This document shows, in pieces, positions 47,328-56,229 of a stretch of 64,000 bases of DNA (position 1 is its first letter; every line of letters starts with the position of its first letter). The notes beneath the pieces are model-generated. The model searched no databases and had not been told where the DNA came from. It saw nothing but the letters and a program-made list of their open reading frames with translations. Source of the stretch: Enterobacter oligotrophicus (GTDB taxonomy: Bacteria > Pseudomonadota > Gammaproteobacteria > Enterobacterales > Enterobacteriaceae); NCBI RefSeq assembly GCF_009176645.1, contig NZ_AP019007.1:3162001-3226000 (forward strand). Reading direction: 5' to 3'. A program made the translations under genes and the position numbers.

Positions 47328-48758
47328 TTATTGCCGTGGCAAATCATCCCATGCGCCGGGCGCGATTTGTGACTCAATTTCAGGATAACGTGAAGCATCA
47401 AACACTGGCTGAACGCCAAGTTTGCGCTGGCGAAGATAATCCTGAGCAATAAGCGTGACCACCGGCGAGAGCAGCAAAATTGCCGTCAGGTTGGTGATCG
47501 CCATCAGCGCCATAATCACATCCGCCAGTTGCCAGACCAACGGCATGCTGAGCAGGGAGCCTGCCATAACCATCGCAATGACGCCCGCCCGAAGCAGGCT
47601 ACGGGTATAACGTGAGTCTAACTTCAGGAAAATAAGATTATTTTCGGCGTAAATGTAGTTCACCGATATCGAACTAAAGGCAAACAACCCCACGATAAGT
47701 GAGACGAAGCCTGCGCCCCAGCTACCGGCAAGATTGACCAGCGCCTGCTGAACCAACTGGATGCCCACCGTGCCGGACGGATGCTCAACGGGACCGGCCA
47801 GCAGCACAATCATGGCGCTGGCGGAGCAGATGATAATGGTATCCGTAAAGACGCCGATCATCTGTACAATCCCCTGCGCAGCCGGGTGAGGGGGCCACGA
47901 TGCGGCGGTGGCTGCGGCATTCGGTGTCGAGCCCATCCCCGCTTCATTGGAGAACATTCCCCGCTGGAAACCGGCCGTCAGCGCCTGGCTAAGGGTATAA
48001 CCCAGCGCGCCTGACGCCGCTTCCCGCCAGCCAAAGGCACTCTTAAAGATGGTGGCAATCACGCCTGGCACCTGGTCAATATTGAGCACGGTCACTAACA
48101 GGCTGGCGGTAACCCAGAGCAGCGCCATGATGGGGACAAGCCACTGCATCAGGCGGGCAACGCCCCTGAGACCGGTAGAAACCGTAATGAGGGTGAAGAC
48201 GGCTAACACGGCACCGGTTACCCACTCCGGGCACGCAAAGGCGTAGCGTAAGGCATGTGCGACAGAGTTGGCCTGCACGGTATTAAAAATAAGACCGTAT
48301 GCGACGAGCAGAAACAGCGAGAACAGGACGCCCATCCAGCGCATCCCCAGCCCGCGAGCCATATACCAGGCCGGACCGCCGCGAAACTGGCCATTTTTGT
48401 CCTTCTCTTTATAGAGTTGCGCGAGCGAACATTCGGCAAACGAGGTCGCCATGCCGATAAGTGCCGTAACCCACATCCAGAAAACGGCTCCCGGCCCCCC
48501 GGCGCTGATGGCGAGCGCCACGCCCGCCAGATTGCCGCTCCCGACGCGCGCGGCGAGGCTGGTACACAGTGCCTGGAATGAGGTTAACCCACCCGGTTGC
48601 GGGGTGATGCTGTTTTTCAGACTTTTGCCAAACTTACGAATATAACGAAACTGGATAAAACCACTGCGCAGCGTGAACCATATACCTGCTCCCAGTAGCA
48701 GATATATCATGATCGAACCCCAGAGGATTTCATTAATAAAGGAAAGGAAATCAGGCAT
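47328..48758 (-). CDS. yaaJ: Alanine/glycine:cation symporter family protein YaaJ
   Basis: An inner-membrane sodium- or proton-coupled amino-acid transporter (AGCS family) with about 11 hydrophobic segments. The ATG at 48758 gives 476 residues as in E. coli, starting MPDFLSFINEILWGSIMIYL after a GAGGGA site. An in-frame start eight codons earlier lacks conservation. Family motifs PGGLTSFQALCTSLAARVGSGN and FQRGMFSNEAGMGS are present. Substrate inferred from the family. Confidence 0.93.
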   Translation of the reverse strand: MPDFLSFINEILWGSIMIYLLLGAGIWFTLRSGFIQFRYIRKFGKSLKNSITPQPGGLTSFQALCTSLAARVGSGNLAGVALAISAGGPGAVFWMWVTALIGMATSFAECSLAQLYKEKDKNGQFRGGPAWYMARGLGMRWMGVLFSLFLLVAYGLIFNTVQANSVAHALRYAFACPEWVTGAVLAVFTLITVSTGLRGVARLMQWLVPIMALLWVTASLLVTVLNIDQVPGVIATIFKSAFGWREAASGALGYTLSQALTAGFQRGMFSNEAGMGSTPNAAATAASWPPHPAAQGIVQMIGVFTDTIIICSASAMIVLLAGPVEHPSGTVGIQLVQQALVNLAGSWGAGFVSLIVGLFAFSSISVNYIYAENNLIFLKLDSRYTRSLLRAGVIAMVMAGSLLSMPLVWQLADVIMALMAITNLTAILLLSPVVTLIAQDYLRQRKLGVQPVFDASRYPEIESQIAPGAWDDLPRQ

Positions 48759-49020
48759 TAACGTCCCTCTTGTTGATGCCAAAGTGAATATGTAAGCGCT
48801 ACCACTGATTGAGCATGCTGTTACTTAGTAGCCTGTTAATATTCTGAGTTTATCATACTCTGCCTAAGCGCACTGTCTGCGGTTGCGCTACCCCTGTGTC
48901 GTGTTATCATCTGGGCAGACCGGTTACATCCCCCTAACAAGTAAACCTGTCATTTTTCCGCTGCAGGCATGCTGTCGGTAGCGTGAATTATCCAGGGCAC
49001 GTTAAAAGAGAAACACTATC

Positions 49021-49974
49021 ATGACGGATAAATTGACCTCCCTTCGTCAGTTCACCACTGTCGTAGCTGACACCGGAGATATCGCGGCAATGAAGCTGTA
49101 CCAGCCGCAGGATGCCACAACCAACCCTTCTCTGATCCTTAACGCCGCGCAGATCCCTGAGTATCGCAAACTGATCGACGACGCTGTGACCTGGGCGAAA
49201 GCGCAGAGCAACGATCGCGCGCAGCAGGTTGTGGATGCAACTGACAAACTGGCAGTGAACATTGGTCTGGAGATCCTGAAACTGGTTCCGGGCCGTATCT
49301 CTACCGAAGTGGATGCGCGTCTCTCCTACGACACCGAAGCCTCTATCGCGAAAGCAAAACGTCTGATCAAACTGTACAACGATGCGGGCATCAGCAACGA
49401 TCGTATCCTGATCAAACTGGCCTCTACCTGGCAGGGCATTCGCGCGGCTGAGCAGCTGGAAAAAGACGGTATCAACTGTAACCTGACGCTGCTGTTCTCC
49501 TTCGCGCAGGCGCGCGCATGTGCAGAAGCTGGCGTATACCTGATTTCGCCATTCGTTGGCCGTATTCTGGACTGGTACAAAGCTAACACCGATAAGAAAG
49601 AGTACGCGGCGTCTGAAGATCCAGGCGTGGTTTCCGTGACGGAAATCTACGAATACTACAAACAGCACGGCTATGAGACTGTGGTTATGGGCGCGAGCTT
49701 CCGTAACATCGGTGAAATCATTGAGCTGGCTGGCTGTGACCGCCTGACCATCGCCCCTGCGCTGCTGAAAGAGCTGGCGGAAAGCGAAGGTGCGATCGAG
49801 CGTAAACTGTCTTACACCGGTGAAGTGAAAGCGCGCCCTGAGCGCATCACGGAATCCGAGTTCCTGTGGCAGCACAACCAGGACCCAATGGCGGTAGACA
49901 AACTGGCGGACGGTATCCGTAAGTTTGCTATCGACCAGGAAAAACTGGAAAAAATGATCGGCGACCTGCTGTAA
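49021..49974 (+). CDS. talB: Transaldolase B
   Basis: A pentose-phosphate-pathway enzyme that moves a dihydroxyacetone unit between sugar phosphates through a lysine Schiff base ([11 protein letters not shown], family Lys-132). The ATTNPSLI motif near residue 35 and the [13 protein letters not shown] segment are conserved. The 317 residues equal E. coli. A terminator follows. Confidence 0.97.
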   Translation: MTDKLTSLRQFTTVVADTGDIAAMKLYQPQDATTNPSLILNAAQIPEYRKLIDDAVTWAKAQSNDRAQQVVDATDKLAVNIGLEILKLVPGRISTEVDARLSYDTEASIAKAKRLIKLYNDAGISNDRILIKLASTWQGIRAAEQLEKDGINCNLTLLFSFAQARACAEAGVYLISPFVGRILDWYKANTDKKEYAASEDPGVVSVTEIYEYYKQHGYETVVMGASFRNIGEIIELAGCDRLTIAPALLKELAESEGAIERKLSYTGEVKARPERITESEFLWQHNQDPMAVDKLADGIRKFAIDQEKLEKMIGDLL

Positions 49975-49981
49975 TCATTCT

Positions 49982-50016
49982 GCGTGACCGGGCTCCCGGT
50001 CACGCGACTTCTTTCG
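49982..50016 (+). terminator. Terminator after talB
   Basis: The stem GCGTGACCGGG/CCCGGTCACGC is followed by a pyrimidine-rich tract (GACTTCTTTC), seven bases after the talB stop. Confidence 0.8.
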
Positions 50017-50084
50017 TACTCTGTCTGAATTTCCCCTCTGCGTGTATCATTCCCTTTAATCAGTATTTTTTGAATGGAATGACT

Positions 50085-50672
50085 ATGAATACCTTACGTA
50101 TCGGCTTAGTGTCGATTTCTGACCGCGCCTCCAGCGGTGTTTATCAGGATAAAGGCATCCCCGCTCTGGAAGCGTGGCTGGGCAGTGCGCTGACTACTCC
50201 GTTTGAGATCCAGACCCGTCTGATCCCTGACGAACAGCCGATCATCGAACAAACGCTTTGTGAACTGGTGGATGAGATGAGCTGTCACCTGGTGTTGACG
50301 ACCGGTGGAACGGGGCCCGCGCGTCGTGATGTGACGCCGGATGCTACGCTGGCGATTGCCGACCGTGAAATGCCGGGCTTCGGTGAACAAATGCGCCAGA
50401 TCAGTCTGCACTTTGTTCCAACCGCTATCCTCTCCCGTCAGGTCGGTGTGATCCGCAAACAGGCGTTGATCCTGAACCTGCCGGGCCAGCCGAAGTCGAT
50501 CAAAGAGACGCTGGAAGGGCTGAAAGCGGAAGATGGCAGCGTGATCGTGCATGGGATCTTTGCAAGTGTACCGTATTGTATACAGCTACTGGACGGCCCG
50601 TATGTGGAAACCGACGATAAGGTCGTAGCAGCATTTCGTCCGAAAAGCGCACGCCGTGAGACAATCTCCTGA
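50085..50672 (+). CDS. mog: Molybdopterin adenylyltransferase Mog
   Basis: Adenylylates molybdopterin before molybdate insertion by MoeA. The ATG at 50085 gives 195 residues, as in E. coli. The MoCF signatures TTGGTGPARRDVTPDAT near residue 72 and LNLPGQPKSIKETLE near residue 130 are present. Five upstream in-frame codons are not conserved. Confidence 0.96.
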   Translation: MNTLRIGLVSISDRASSGVYQDKGIPALEAWLGSALTTPFEIQTRLIPDEQPIIEQTLCELVDEMSCHLVLTTGGTGPARRDVTPDATLAIADREMPGFGEQMRQISLHFVPTAILSRQVGVIRKQALILNLPGQPKSIKETLEGLKAEDGSVIVHGIFASVPYCIQLLDGPYVETDDKVVAAFRPKSARRETIS

Positions 50673-50794
50673 AATTAACAAATATGTGACATTAGCTGCA
50701 ACCGCAGTAGCGTGTGGAGCGTTTTACGGTATAGTAATTTTTTCTTTACGATTGCTGTAAAAATAAATCCACAACACATGCAAAATGGTTCGCT

Positions 50795-52084
50795 ATGTCA
50801 CATTACACCCGACCTCTGAATCGGCAGGATTATAAAACCCTTACGCTCGCAGCACTTGGCGGGGCGCTGGAGTTTTATGATTTCATCATCTTTGTCTTCT
50901 TCGCCGCCGTAGTGGGAGAACTTTTCTTCCCGGCGGATATCCCGGAGTGGCTACGCCAGGTCCAGACCTTCGGCATTTTTGCCGCCGGGTATCTGGCGCG
51001 TCCGCTCGGCGGCATTATCATGGCGCACTTTGGCGATCTGGTCGGGCGTAAGAAGATGTTTACCCTCAGTATTCTGCTGATGGCCGTGCCGACGCTGGCT
51101 ATCGGCCTGCTGCCGACCTACGCGTCGATGGGCATTATTGCGCCGTTACTGCTGTTGCTGATGCGTATCCTTCAGGGCGCGGCGATTGGCGGTGAAGTGC
51201 CGGGCGCATGGGTGTTTGTGGCCGAGCACGTTCCGGCTCGCCGCATCGGTATCGCCTGCGGAACCTTAACGGCGGGGCTGACCGTCGGGATCTTACTGGG
51301 GTCGGTGGTGGCGACGATTGTGAACACCAGCATGACGCCACAGGCCGTGCACGACTGGGGCTGGCGTATGCCGTTCCTGCTGGGTGGGGCGTTTGGCCTG
51401 GTGGCGATGTATTTGCGACGCTGGCTGCAGGAGACCCCCATTTTCCTTGAGATGCAGCAGCGTAAAGCGCTGGCGCAGGAGCTACCGGTAAAAGCGGTAG
51501 TGGTAAGCCATAAGAAAGCCGTGGTGGTATCGATGCTGCTTACCTGGCTGCTGTCGGCGGGGATCGTGGTGGTGATTTTGATGTCACCCGTCTGGCTGCA
51601 AAAGCAGTACGGTTTCGCGCCTGCAGTGACGCTGCAGGCCAACAGTATCGCCACCATCATGCTCTGCTTTGGCTGCCTCACCGCCGGACTGGCCGTTGAT
51701 CGAATCGGCGCAAGCCTTACCTTTATCGTCGGCAGTCTTTTACTGGCGGCATCAAGCTGGGCGTTCTACCACCTGGCGGGCAGCCACCCTGAACAGCTGT
51801 TCCTGCTGTATGGTGTGGTGGGGCTGTGCGTCGGCGTAGTGGGTGCAGTACCTTATGTAATGGTGCGCGCATTCCCGCCGGAGGTACGCTTCACCGGCAT
51901 TTCATTTTCTTACAACGTGTCGTATGCCATCTTTGGCGGACTGACGCCGATCGCGGTCACGATGCTGATGGGCATTTCACCGATGGCACCGGCCTGGTAC
52001 GTGCTGGCGCTCTCGTTGATGGGGCTGGTGCTGGGCATCTGGCTGCGTCAGAAACCGGTGGAAGCCCCCGTTCTGGCCGGATAA
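50795..52084 (+). CDS. MFS transporter, metabolite:H+ symporter (MHS) type
   Basis: A 429-residue inner-membrane protein with 12 predicted helices. The MFS signature between helices 2 and 3 reads HFGDLVGRKKMF. LGGALEFYDFIIF in helix 1 and the RILQGAAIGGEVPGAW segment in helix 4 resemble ProP/ShiA-like MHS transporters of organic acids or osmolytes. Substrate unknown. It occupies the position between mog and satP, where E. coli has nothing of this kind, next to the iron ABC operon. Confidence 0.87.
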   Translation: MSHYTRPLNRQDYKTLTLAALGGALEFYDFIIFVFFAAVVGELFFPADIPEWLRQVQTFGIFAAGYLARPLGGIIMAHFGDLVGRKKMFTLSILLMAVPTLAIGLLPTYASMGIIAPLLLLLMRILQGAAIGGEVPGAWVFVAEHVPARRIGIACGTLTAGLTVGILLGSVVATIVNTSMTPQAVHDWGWRMPFLLGGAFGLVAMYLRRWLQETPIFLEMQQRKALAQELPVKAVVVSHKKAVVVSMLLTWLLSAGIVVVILMSPVWLQKQYGFAPAVTLQANSIATIMLCFGCLTAGLAVDRIGASLTFIVGSLLLAASSWAFYHLAGSHPEQLFLLYGVVGLCVGVVGAVPYVMVRAFPPEVRFTGISFSYNVSYAIFGGLTPIAVTMLMGISPMAPAWYVLALSLMGLVLGIWLRQKPVEAPVLAG

Positions 52085-52092
52085 CAGGGCAG

Positions 52093-52120
52093 GCCGGGTC
52101 AGGCGAAGCCGCCACCCGGC
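52093..52120. repeat. REP element between MFS gene and ABC operon
   Basis: A single REP unit, GCCGGGTCAGG...CCACCCGGC, between two convergent genes. Confidence 0.85.
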
Positions 52121-52127
52121 TTATCGG

Positions 52128-53264
52128 TTAGTGCGAAGGGGTATAGCTCAGGATAATATTGTCATCCGGAATCGCGGTGAAGCGGGTGATAATGGTGTGG
52201 TAATCCGCCTGCGGATCAACATCCTTAAACTGTGTCGGATAGAAGATTTTGCTCAGCATCTCGATGGCTATGATGTTGTACGGGTTGTTGTAGAAGTGGT
52301 GGTAGAGCGCACCGGTATGACCTTCGGCCACTGCCGGAATACTGGCTACGCCCTGACGTGCCAGTAAGGCATTGAACGCCGCCGTCACATCGTCTGCCGG
52401 GACATTGTAGCCAAACGGGATCACCGCCGTGCCTTTACCCGGACGTTTAGAGCCGGTCATCAGATAGTAATCCGGGTTCATTGAGATAATTTTTTCCACC
52501 GAGATATTCCCGGTCGCCCCTGGCAGCAACTGAGAGCCGATGTTGATACCACCTGCGGCTTCGACCAGCCCGCCCCAGCCGTTACGCGCATGGGTGAAGC
52601 AGCAGCCATTATCCAGCCCGCCAACACCGGCAATCGGTTCGATAAAGACCAGCGGCTTTTTACTGACGTTTGCCAGCCGCTGGTGGATTTTATCCAGCCG
52701 TTGCTGATAGAAATCACTATACGCCTGTGCGCGGTCGCTCTGGCCTAACACCTTACCCAGCAGAGCAATACCTGGCAGGGTGTTCTCCACCGGGTGCAGT
52801 TCGTAATCAACAAATACTACCGGAATATGCAAAGCCTCAAGTTTTTCCAGCACGCCGGTTTGTACCAGCGATGGCTTAGCGCGAAGCTGGGCGATCATCA
52901 GGTCAGGTTGGCGGGAGATAACGGTTTCGAGATCCACATTGCCCTGGTCGGAAAACTGCATATCGAGGATCTTTTCCGCTTCCGGCCACTTACGCTTTAG
53001 CACATTCCAGCTTTCGGAGTCCTGTTTTTTGGGCAGGTTGTTCCATGCCACCACTTTGGCGAACGGGTTATCGCGCTCCAGCAAGGCGAGAGCGAAAATA
53101 TCACGTCCGTCCTGCAGGATGATGCGCTGCGGTTCGTGCTCAATGGTGACCGTGCGGTTGTCGAGATCCTTGACCGTCACCGGCCAGTTTTGCGCCTGGG
53201 CGAGTAAAGGTGAAAGTAACAATGCCAGCCCACCCGCAGTGGCGATGATTTTCTTTAGCGTCAT
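52128..53264 (-). CDS. Iron-type ABC transporter substrate-binding protein
   Basis: A 378-residue periplasmic binding protein of the FepB/BtuF class. The signal peptide ends AQA near residue 24; there is no lipobox, so it is soluble. The opening TVKDLDNRTVTIEHEPQRII is typical of siderophore, heme or cobalamin binders. An unusual GGLDNGCCFTH stretch holds two adjacent cysteines. It is the last gene of a permease-ATPase-binding protein operon. Ligand unknown; the upstream Fur-like site favours an iron complex. Confidence 0.88.
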   Translation of the reverse strand: MTLKKIIATAGGLALLLSPLLAQAQNWPVTVKDLDNRTVTIEHEPQRIILQDGRDIFALALLERDNPFAKVVAWNNLPKKQDSESWNVLKRKWPEAEKILDMQFSDQGNVDLETVISRQPDLMIAQLRAKPSLVQTGVLEKLEALHIPVVFVDYELHPVENTLPGIALLGKVLGQSDRAQAYSDFYQQRLDKIHQRLANVSKKPLVFIEPIAGVGGLDNGCCFTHARNGWGGLVEAAGGINIGSQLLPGATGNISVEKIISMNPDYYLMTGSKRPGKGTAVIPFGYNVPADDVTAAFNALLARQGVASIPAVAEGHTGALYHHFYNNPYNIIAIEMLSKIFYPTQFKDVDPQADYHTIITRFTAIPDDNIILSYTPSH

Positions 53265-53280
53265 GTTTTCCCCGTCTTTT

Positions 53281-54057
53281 TTATTGTGTTAACCCGTCGA
53301 CCACCACGTGCGGCAGCCCACGCGAACAGTATTCAACACGGCCATCCACGCCATACACTGTCGCCAGACTGGCGGGCGTCACAACATCTGCCGGTAACCC
53401 GCTGGCAATCAGTTCACCGCCTTTCAGCATCAGGGCAAAGTTCGCGTGACGCAGGGCGATATTAATGTCGTGGATCACCACAACGGTGACGATATTGCGC
53501 AGCCGCGTTTCGCGGGCGACGATATCCATCACATGAAACTGGTAGTTGAGATCGAGGGCGCTTAACGGTTCATCCAGCAACAGCAGATCCGGCTCGCGGA
53601 TGAGCGACTGCGCCAGACCAATCAGCTGTTTTTGCCCGCCGGAAAGCTGGTCGAGAAAGCTCATTGCCAGATGGGCGACTCCCAGTTTTTCCAGAATGGC
53701 CCAGGCTTCCTGTTCAACGTTACGATCGGGCGCACTGCCGCTGGCGCGGCGGGCGACAATCACCGATTCCAGCGCATGCAGATGCACGCCCTGCGGCAGA
53801 GATTGCGGGAGATAAACCACCTTCTGCGCGCGCGTGGCCGAGGGCAGCGCCATCAGATTGTCGTCATTGAGCCATATTTCCCCCTGAGCGGGATTCAGGT
53901 CCGCGAGTGCGCGCAGCAGGGTTGACTTACCTGAGCCATTTGGCCCCAGCAGGGCGGTGATTTGCCCGCGAGGCAGCAGCGGCGTCGTTAAGCCATTTAT
54001 GATCTCTTTCTTGCGATAGCCGGTGTGGAGATCGCGAACGAGCAGGCCGTCGGTCAT
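53281..54057 (-). CDS. Iron-type ABC transporter ATP-binding protein
   Basis: A 258-residue ATPase of the FepC/FecE class. Walker A is GPNGSGKSTLL near residue 38, the signature LSGGQKQLIGLAQ near residue 140 and Walker B LLLLDEPLSALD near residue 158. The start overlaps the permease stop by four bases; the binding-protein gene follows after 16 bases. It energises import across the inner membrane. Confidence 0.93.
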   Translation of the reverse strand: MTDGLLVRDLHTGYRKKEIINGLTTPLLPRGQITALLGPNGSGKSTLLRALADLNPAQGEIWLNDDNLMALPSATRAQKVVYLPQSLPQGVHLHALESVIVARRASGSAPDRNVEQEAWAILEKLGVAHLAMSFLDQLSGGQKQLIGLAQSLIREPDLLLLDEPLSALDLNYQFHVMDIVARETRLRNIVTVVVIHDINIALRHANFALMLKGGELIASGLPADVVTPASLATVYGVDGRVEYCSRGLPHVVVDGLTQ

Positions 54058-55127
54058 ACGTTCCCCCGGTTACGAATAATGATGCTGAGGAAGAACGGCA
54101 CGCCAACCAGCGACGTCACAATGCCCACGGGAATAATGACGCCGGGAACCATGTTTTTGGAAAATACCGAGGCCAGAGAGAGCACCAGTGCGCCAATGAG
54201 CATGCTGCCCGGCAGATAAAAGCGGTGATCTTCCCCGAACATCATGCGCGAAATGTGCGGCGCAACCAGGCCGATAAAGCCGACAGGCCCGACAAAAGCG
54301 ACCGTCAACGCGGAAATGATGCTGATGCGTAACAGTGTGGTCATGCGCAGCGTTTTGACGTTGATGCCAAAGCTGACGGCGCGATCTTCTCCAAGACGCA
54401 GCGCCGTGAGCTTCCAGGCATTTTTCAGCGACAGCGGCACGATAATCAGCAGCGCCACGGTCAGAATGGCCAGCTTATCCCATGACGCTCTTGCCAGGCT
54501 GCCCATCGTCCAGAAGACCAGACCCTGCAAGGTATCTTCGCTGGCGACAAACTGCAGAATCGAAATCAGTGCATTGAAGGTAAAGACCAGCGCGATACCG
54601 AACAGCACGACGCCGGAGGTGGCCACGCGTGTCCAGCGGCTGATACCATCGAGAATAAAGCAAGCCAGCAGCGCAAAGACAAATGCATTCGCGGGAATGA
54701 ACCATTTGTCGGCAATGCCGGGAATACCCAGACCGAGCACAATCGCCAGCGCTGCACCAAAAGAGGCAGCAGACGATACGCCCAGTGTAAACGGGCTGGC
54801 GAGCGGGTTGTTGAGGATAGTCTGCATCTCTGCGCCAGCAAGTCCCAGCGCCATGCCAACGGCAACCGCCATTAGCGAAAACGGCAGACGCAGATCCCAG
54901 ACAATCACCCGCGTGCCTGCATCGGCGGCAGAAGAATGGAGTAACGTCTGCCAGAGTGTGGAAACGGAGATGCCAGACGGACCGAGGGTTAAATCAAGCA
55001 GCAGAGAGCCGACAATCAAAAGCAGAATAACGGCACCCAGTGCGTAGCGGCGGCGCACCACCCGACGGTAATGGGAGACAACGGTAGATTCGTCAGGCTT
55101 AGGGCTGGCGGCAAGGCTGGAATTCAT
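54054..55127 (-). CDS. Iron-type ABC transporter permease (FecCD family)
   Basis: A 357-residue inner-membrane protein with about nine or ten helices. The FecCD motifs WDLRLPFSLMAVAVGMALGLAG and GPVGFIGLVAPHISRM (coupling to the ATPase) are clear. A single permease gene is present, so it should act as a homodimer. It is the first gene of the operon, with a Fur-like box about 110 bases upstream. Confidence 0.93.
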   Translation of the reverse strand: MNSSLAASPKPDESTVVSHYRRVVRRRYALGAVILLLIVGSLLLDLTLGPSGISVSTLWQTLLHSSAADAGTRVIVWDLRLPFSLMAVAVGMALGLAGAEMQTILNNPLASPFTLGVSSAASFGAALAIVLGLGIPGIADKWFIPANAFVFALLACFILDGISRWTRVATSGVVLFGIALVFTFNALISILQFVASEDTLQGLVFWTMGSLARASWDKLAILTVALLIIVPLSLKNAWKLTALRLGEDRAVSFGINVKTLRMTTLLRISIISALTVAFVGPVGFIGLVAPHISRMMFGEDHRFYLPGSMLIGALVLSLASVFSKNMVPGVIIPVGIVTSLVGVPFFLSIIIRNRGNV

Positions 55128-55236
55128 TGGGTAACCTTATGCAACACAACACAATCGTAGTACCGCCCGCCCTTCCTGTGGAGAGTGCTGCATGATATCC
55201 AATATCCGGCTGGTACTGGACGACGATATTTCAGGT

Positions 55237-55255
55237 GATAATGCTTATCAATCCA
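55237..55255 (-). promoter_or_regulatory. Fur-box-like site upstream of the ABC operon
   Basis: Positions 55236-55250 form a perfect dyad, TGATAA-TGC-TTATCA, resembling the Fur consensus. It lies about 110 bases before the permease start. It suggests iron-dependent repression of the operon. Confidence 0.7.
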
Positions 55256-55289
55256 ATAATAGAACTTCGATTATTCTATTGATGGATTG
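55249..55289. repeat. Imperfect inverted repeat next to the Fur-like site
   Basis: The arms are 16 bases with two mismatches (CAATCCAATAATAGAA against TTCTATTGATGGATTG) around a nine-base centre. It partly overlaps the Fur-like dyad. It could be a second operator or a leader hairpin. Confidence 0.65.
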
Positions 55290-55324
55290 TTTGAATTCTG
55301 GCGGAAAAATAATCGAATCAGGCT

Positions 55325-55355
55325 GGAAAGACGTGCCTGCAGACGCAGGCACGAC
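55325..55355 (-). terminator. Probable terminator of satP
   Basis: A perfect 9-bp stem, CGTGCCTGC/GCAGGCACG (55332-55340 and 55345-55353). On the minus strand it is followed by TCTTTCC, a weak T tract. It lies just after the satP stop. Confidence 0.7.
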
Positions 55356-55365
55356 GAGGCAACAA

Positions 55366-55932
55366 TCAGTGTTTTTCACCAATCGGCAGTACGGTACGGC
55401 CAAACTGCTCGTTCAGCACTTCACCCATTGCCAGATAGATGGCGCTTGCGCCGCACACCAGACCAATCCAGCCCGCAACGTGAACGATGCCTTCGTTATC
55501 CGCCAGGTGACCAATCGCCAGAAGGGCGAACAGCACGGTCAGGCTCAGGAAGACGAACTGCAGCGCGCGGTTACCTTTCAGGGTGCCGAAGAACATGAAC
55601 AGCGTGAAGACGCCCCACAGCCCCAGATAAACGCCCAGGAAGTGTGCGTTTGCCGCATCTGTCAGGCCCATTTTAGGCATCAGCAGAATGGCAACCAGGG
55701 TCAGCCAGAACGAGCCGTAAGAGGTAAAGGCGGTTAAGCCGAAGGTGTTGCCTTTCTTATATTCCAGCAGGCCCGCGAAGATTTGCGCGATACCGCCGTA
55801 AAAAATGCCCATCGCCAGAATGATGCCATCCATCGGGAACATCCCGATGTTGTGCAGGTTCAGCAGGATAGTGGTCATGCCAAAACCCATCAGGCCCAGC
55901 GGAGCCGGATTAGCCAACTTAGTGTTGCCCAT
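55366..55932 (-). CDS. satP: Acetate/succinate:proton symporter SatP
   Basis: A 188-residue inner-membrane protein of the AceTr (GPR1/FUN34/YaaH) family with six helices and the signature NPAPLGLMGFG near residue 9. It imports acetate and succinate with protons. Length equals E. coli SatP (formerly YaaH). In E. coli, yaaW and yaaI separate it from dnaK; both are absent here. Confidence 0.95.
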   Translation of the reverse strand: MGNTKLANPAPLGLMGFGMTTILLNLHNIGMFPMDGIILAMGIFYGGIAQIFAGLLEYKKGNTFGLTAFTSYGSFWLTLVAILLMPKMGLTDAANAHFLGVYLGLWGVFTLFMFFGTLKGNRALQFVFLSLTVLFALLAIGHLADNEGIVHVAGWIGLVCGASAIYLAMGEVLNEQFGRTVLPIGEKH

Positions 55933-56073
55933 AAGTCCTCAAAAAAATCATCATTAATATGGTGAAATGGTTAAACCCGCGTCAATTCTCCCTGACGGGG
56001 CGCGGCATCATAATGGGCGCAATCAGTGCCGTCTATGATCTGAGCAGGGTGAAATTAAAAATTTTTTTATGTC

Positions 56074-56110
56074 TCCCCCCTTGATGGATGACGTTGCGAC
56101 CCCATCTTGT
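56074..56110 (+). promoter_or_regulatory. Heat-shock (sigma-32) promoter of dnaK
   Basis: A -35 CTTGAT (56080-56085) and a -10 CCCCATCT (56100-56107) are separated by 14 bases. They match the sigma-32 consensus and the layout of E. coli dnaK P1. The leader is about 115 bases. Confidence 0.88.
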
Positions 56111-56229
56111 AAGCAACCGCAGTGTGTGGACCTGAAAAAAATCAAATCTGGGCAGTTGAAAAAGCACGTTCTGCCCTTATTACAGGTACACAACCACATG
56201 TTGACTGAATTTTTAGTGGAGACGTTTAG

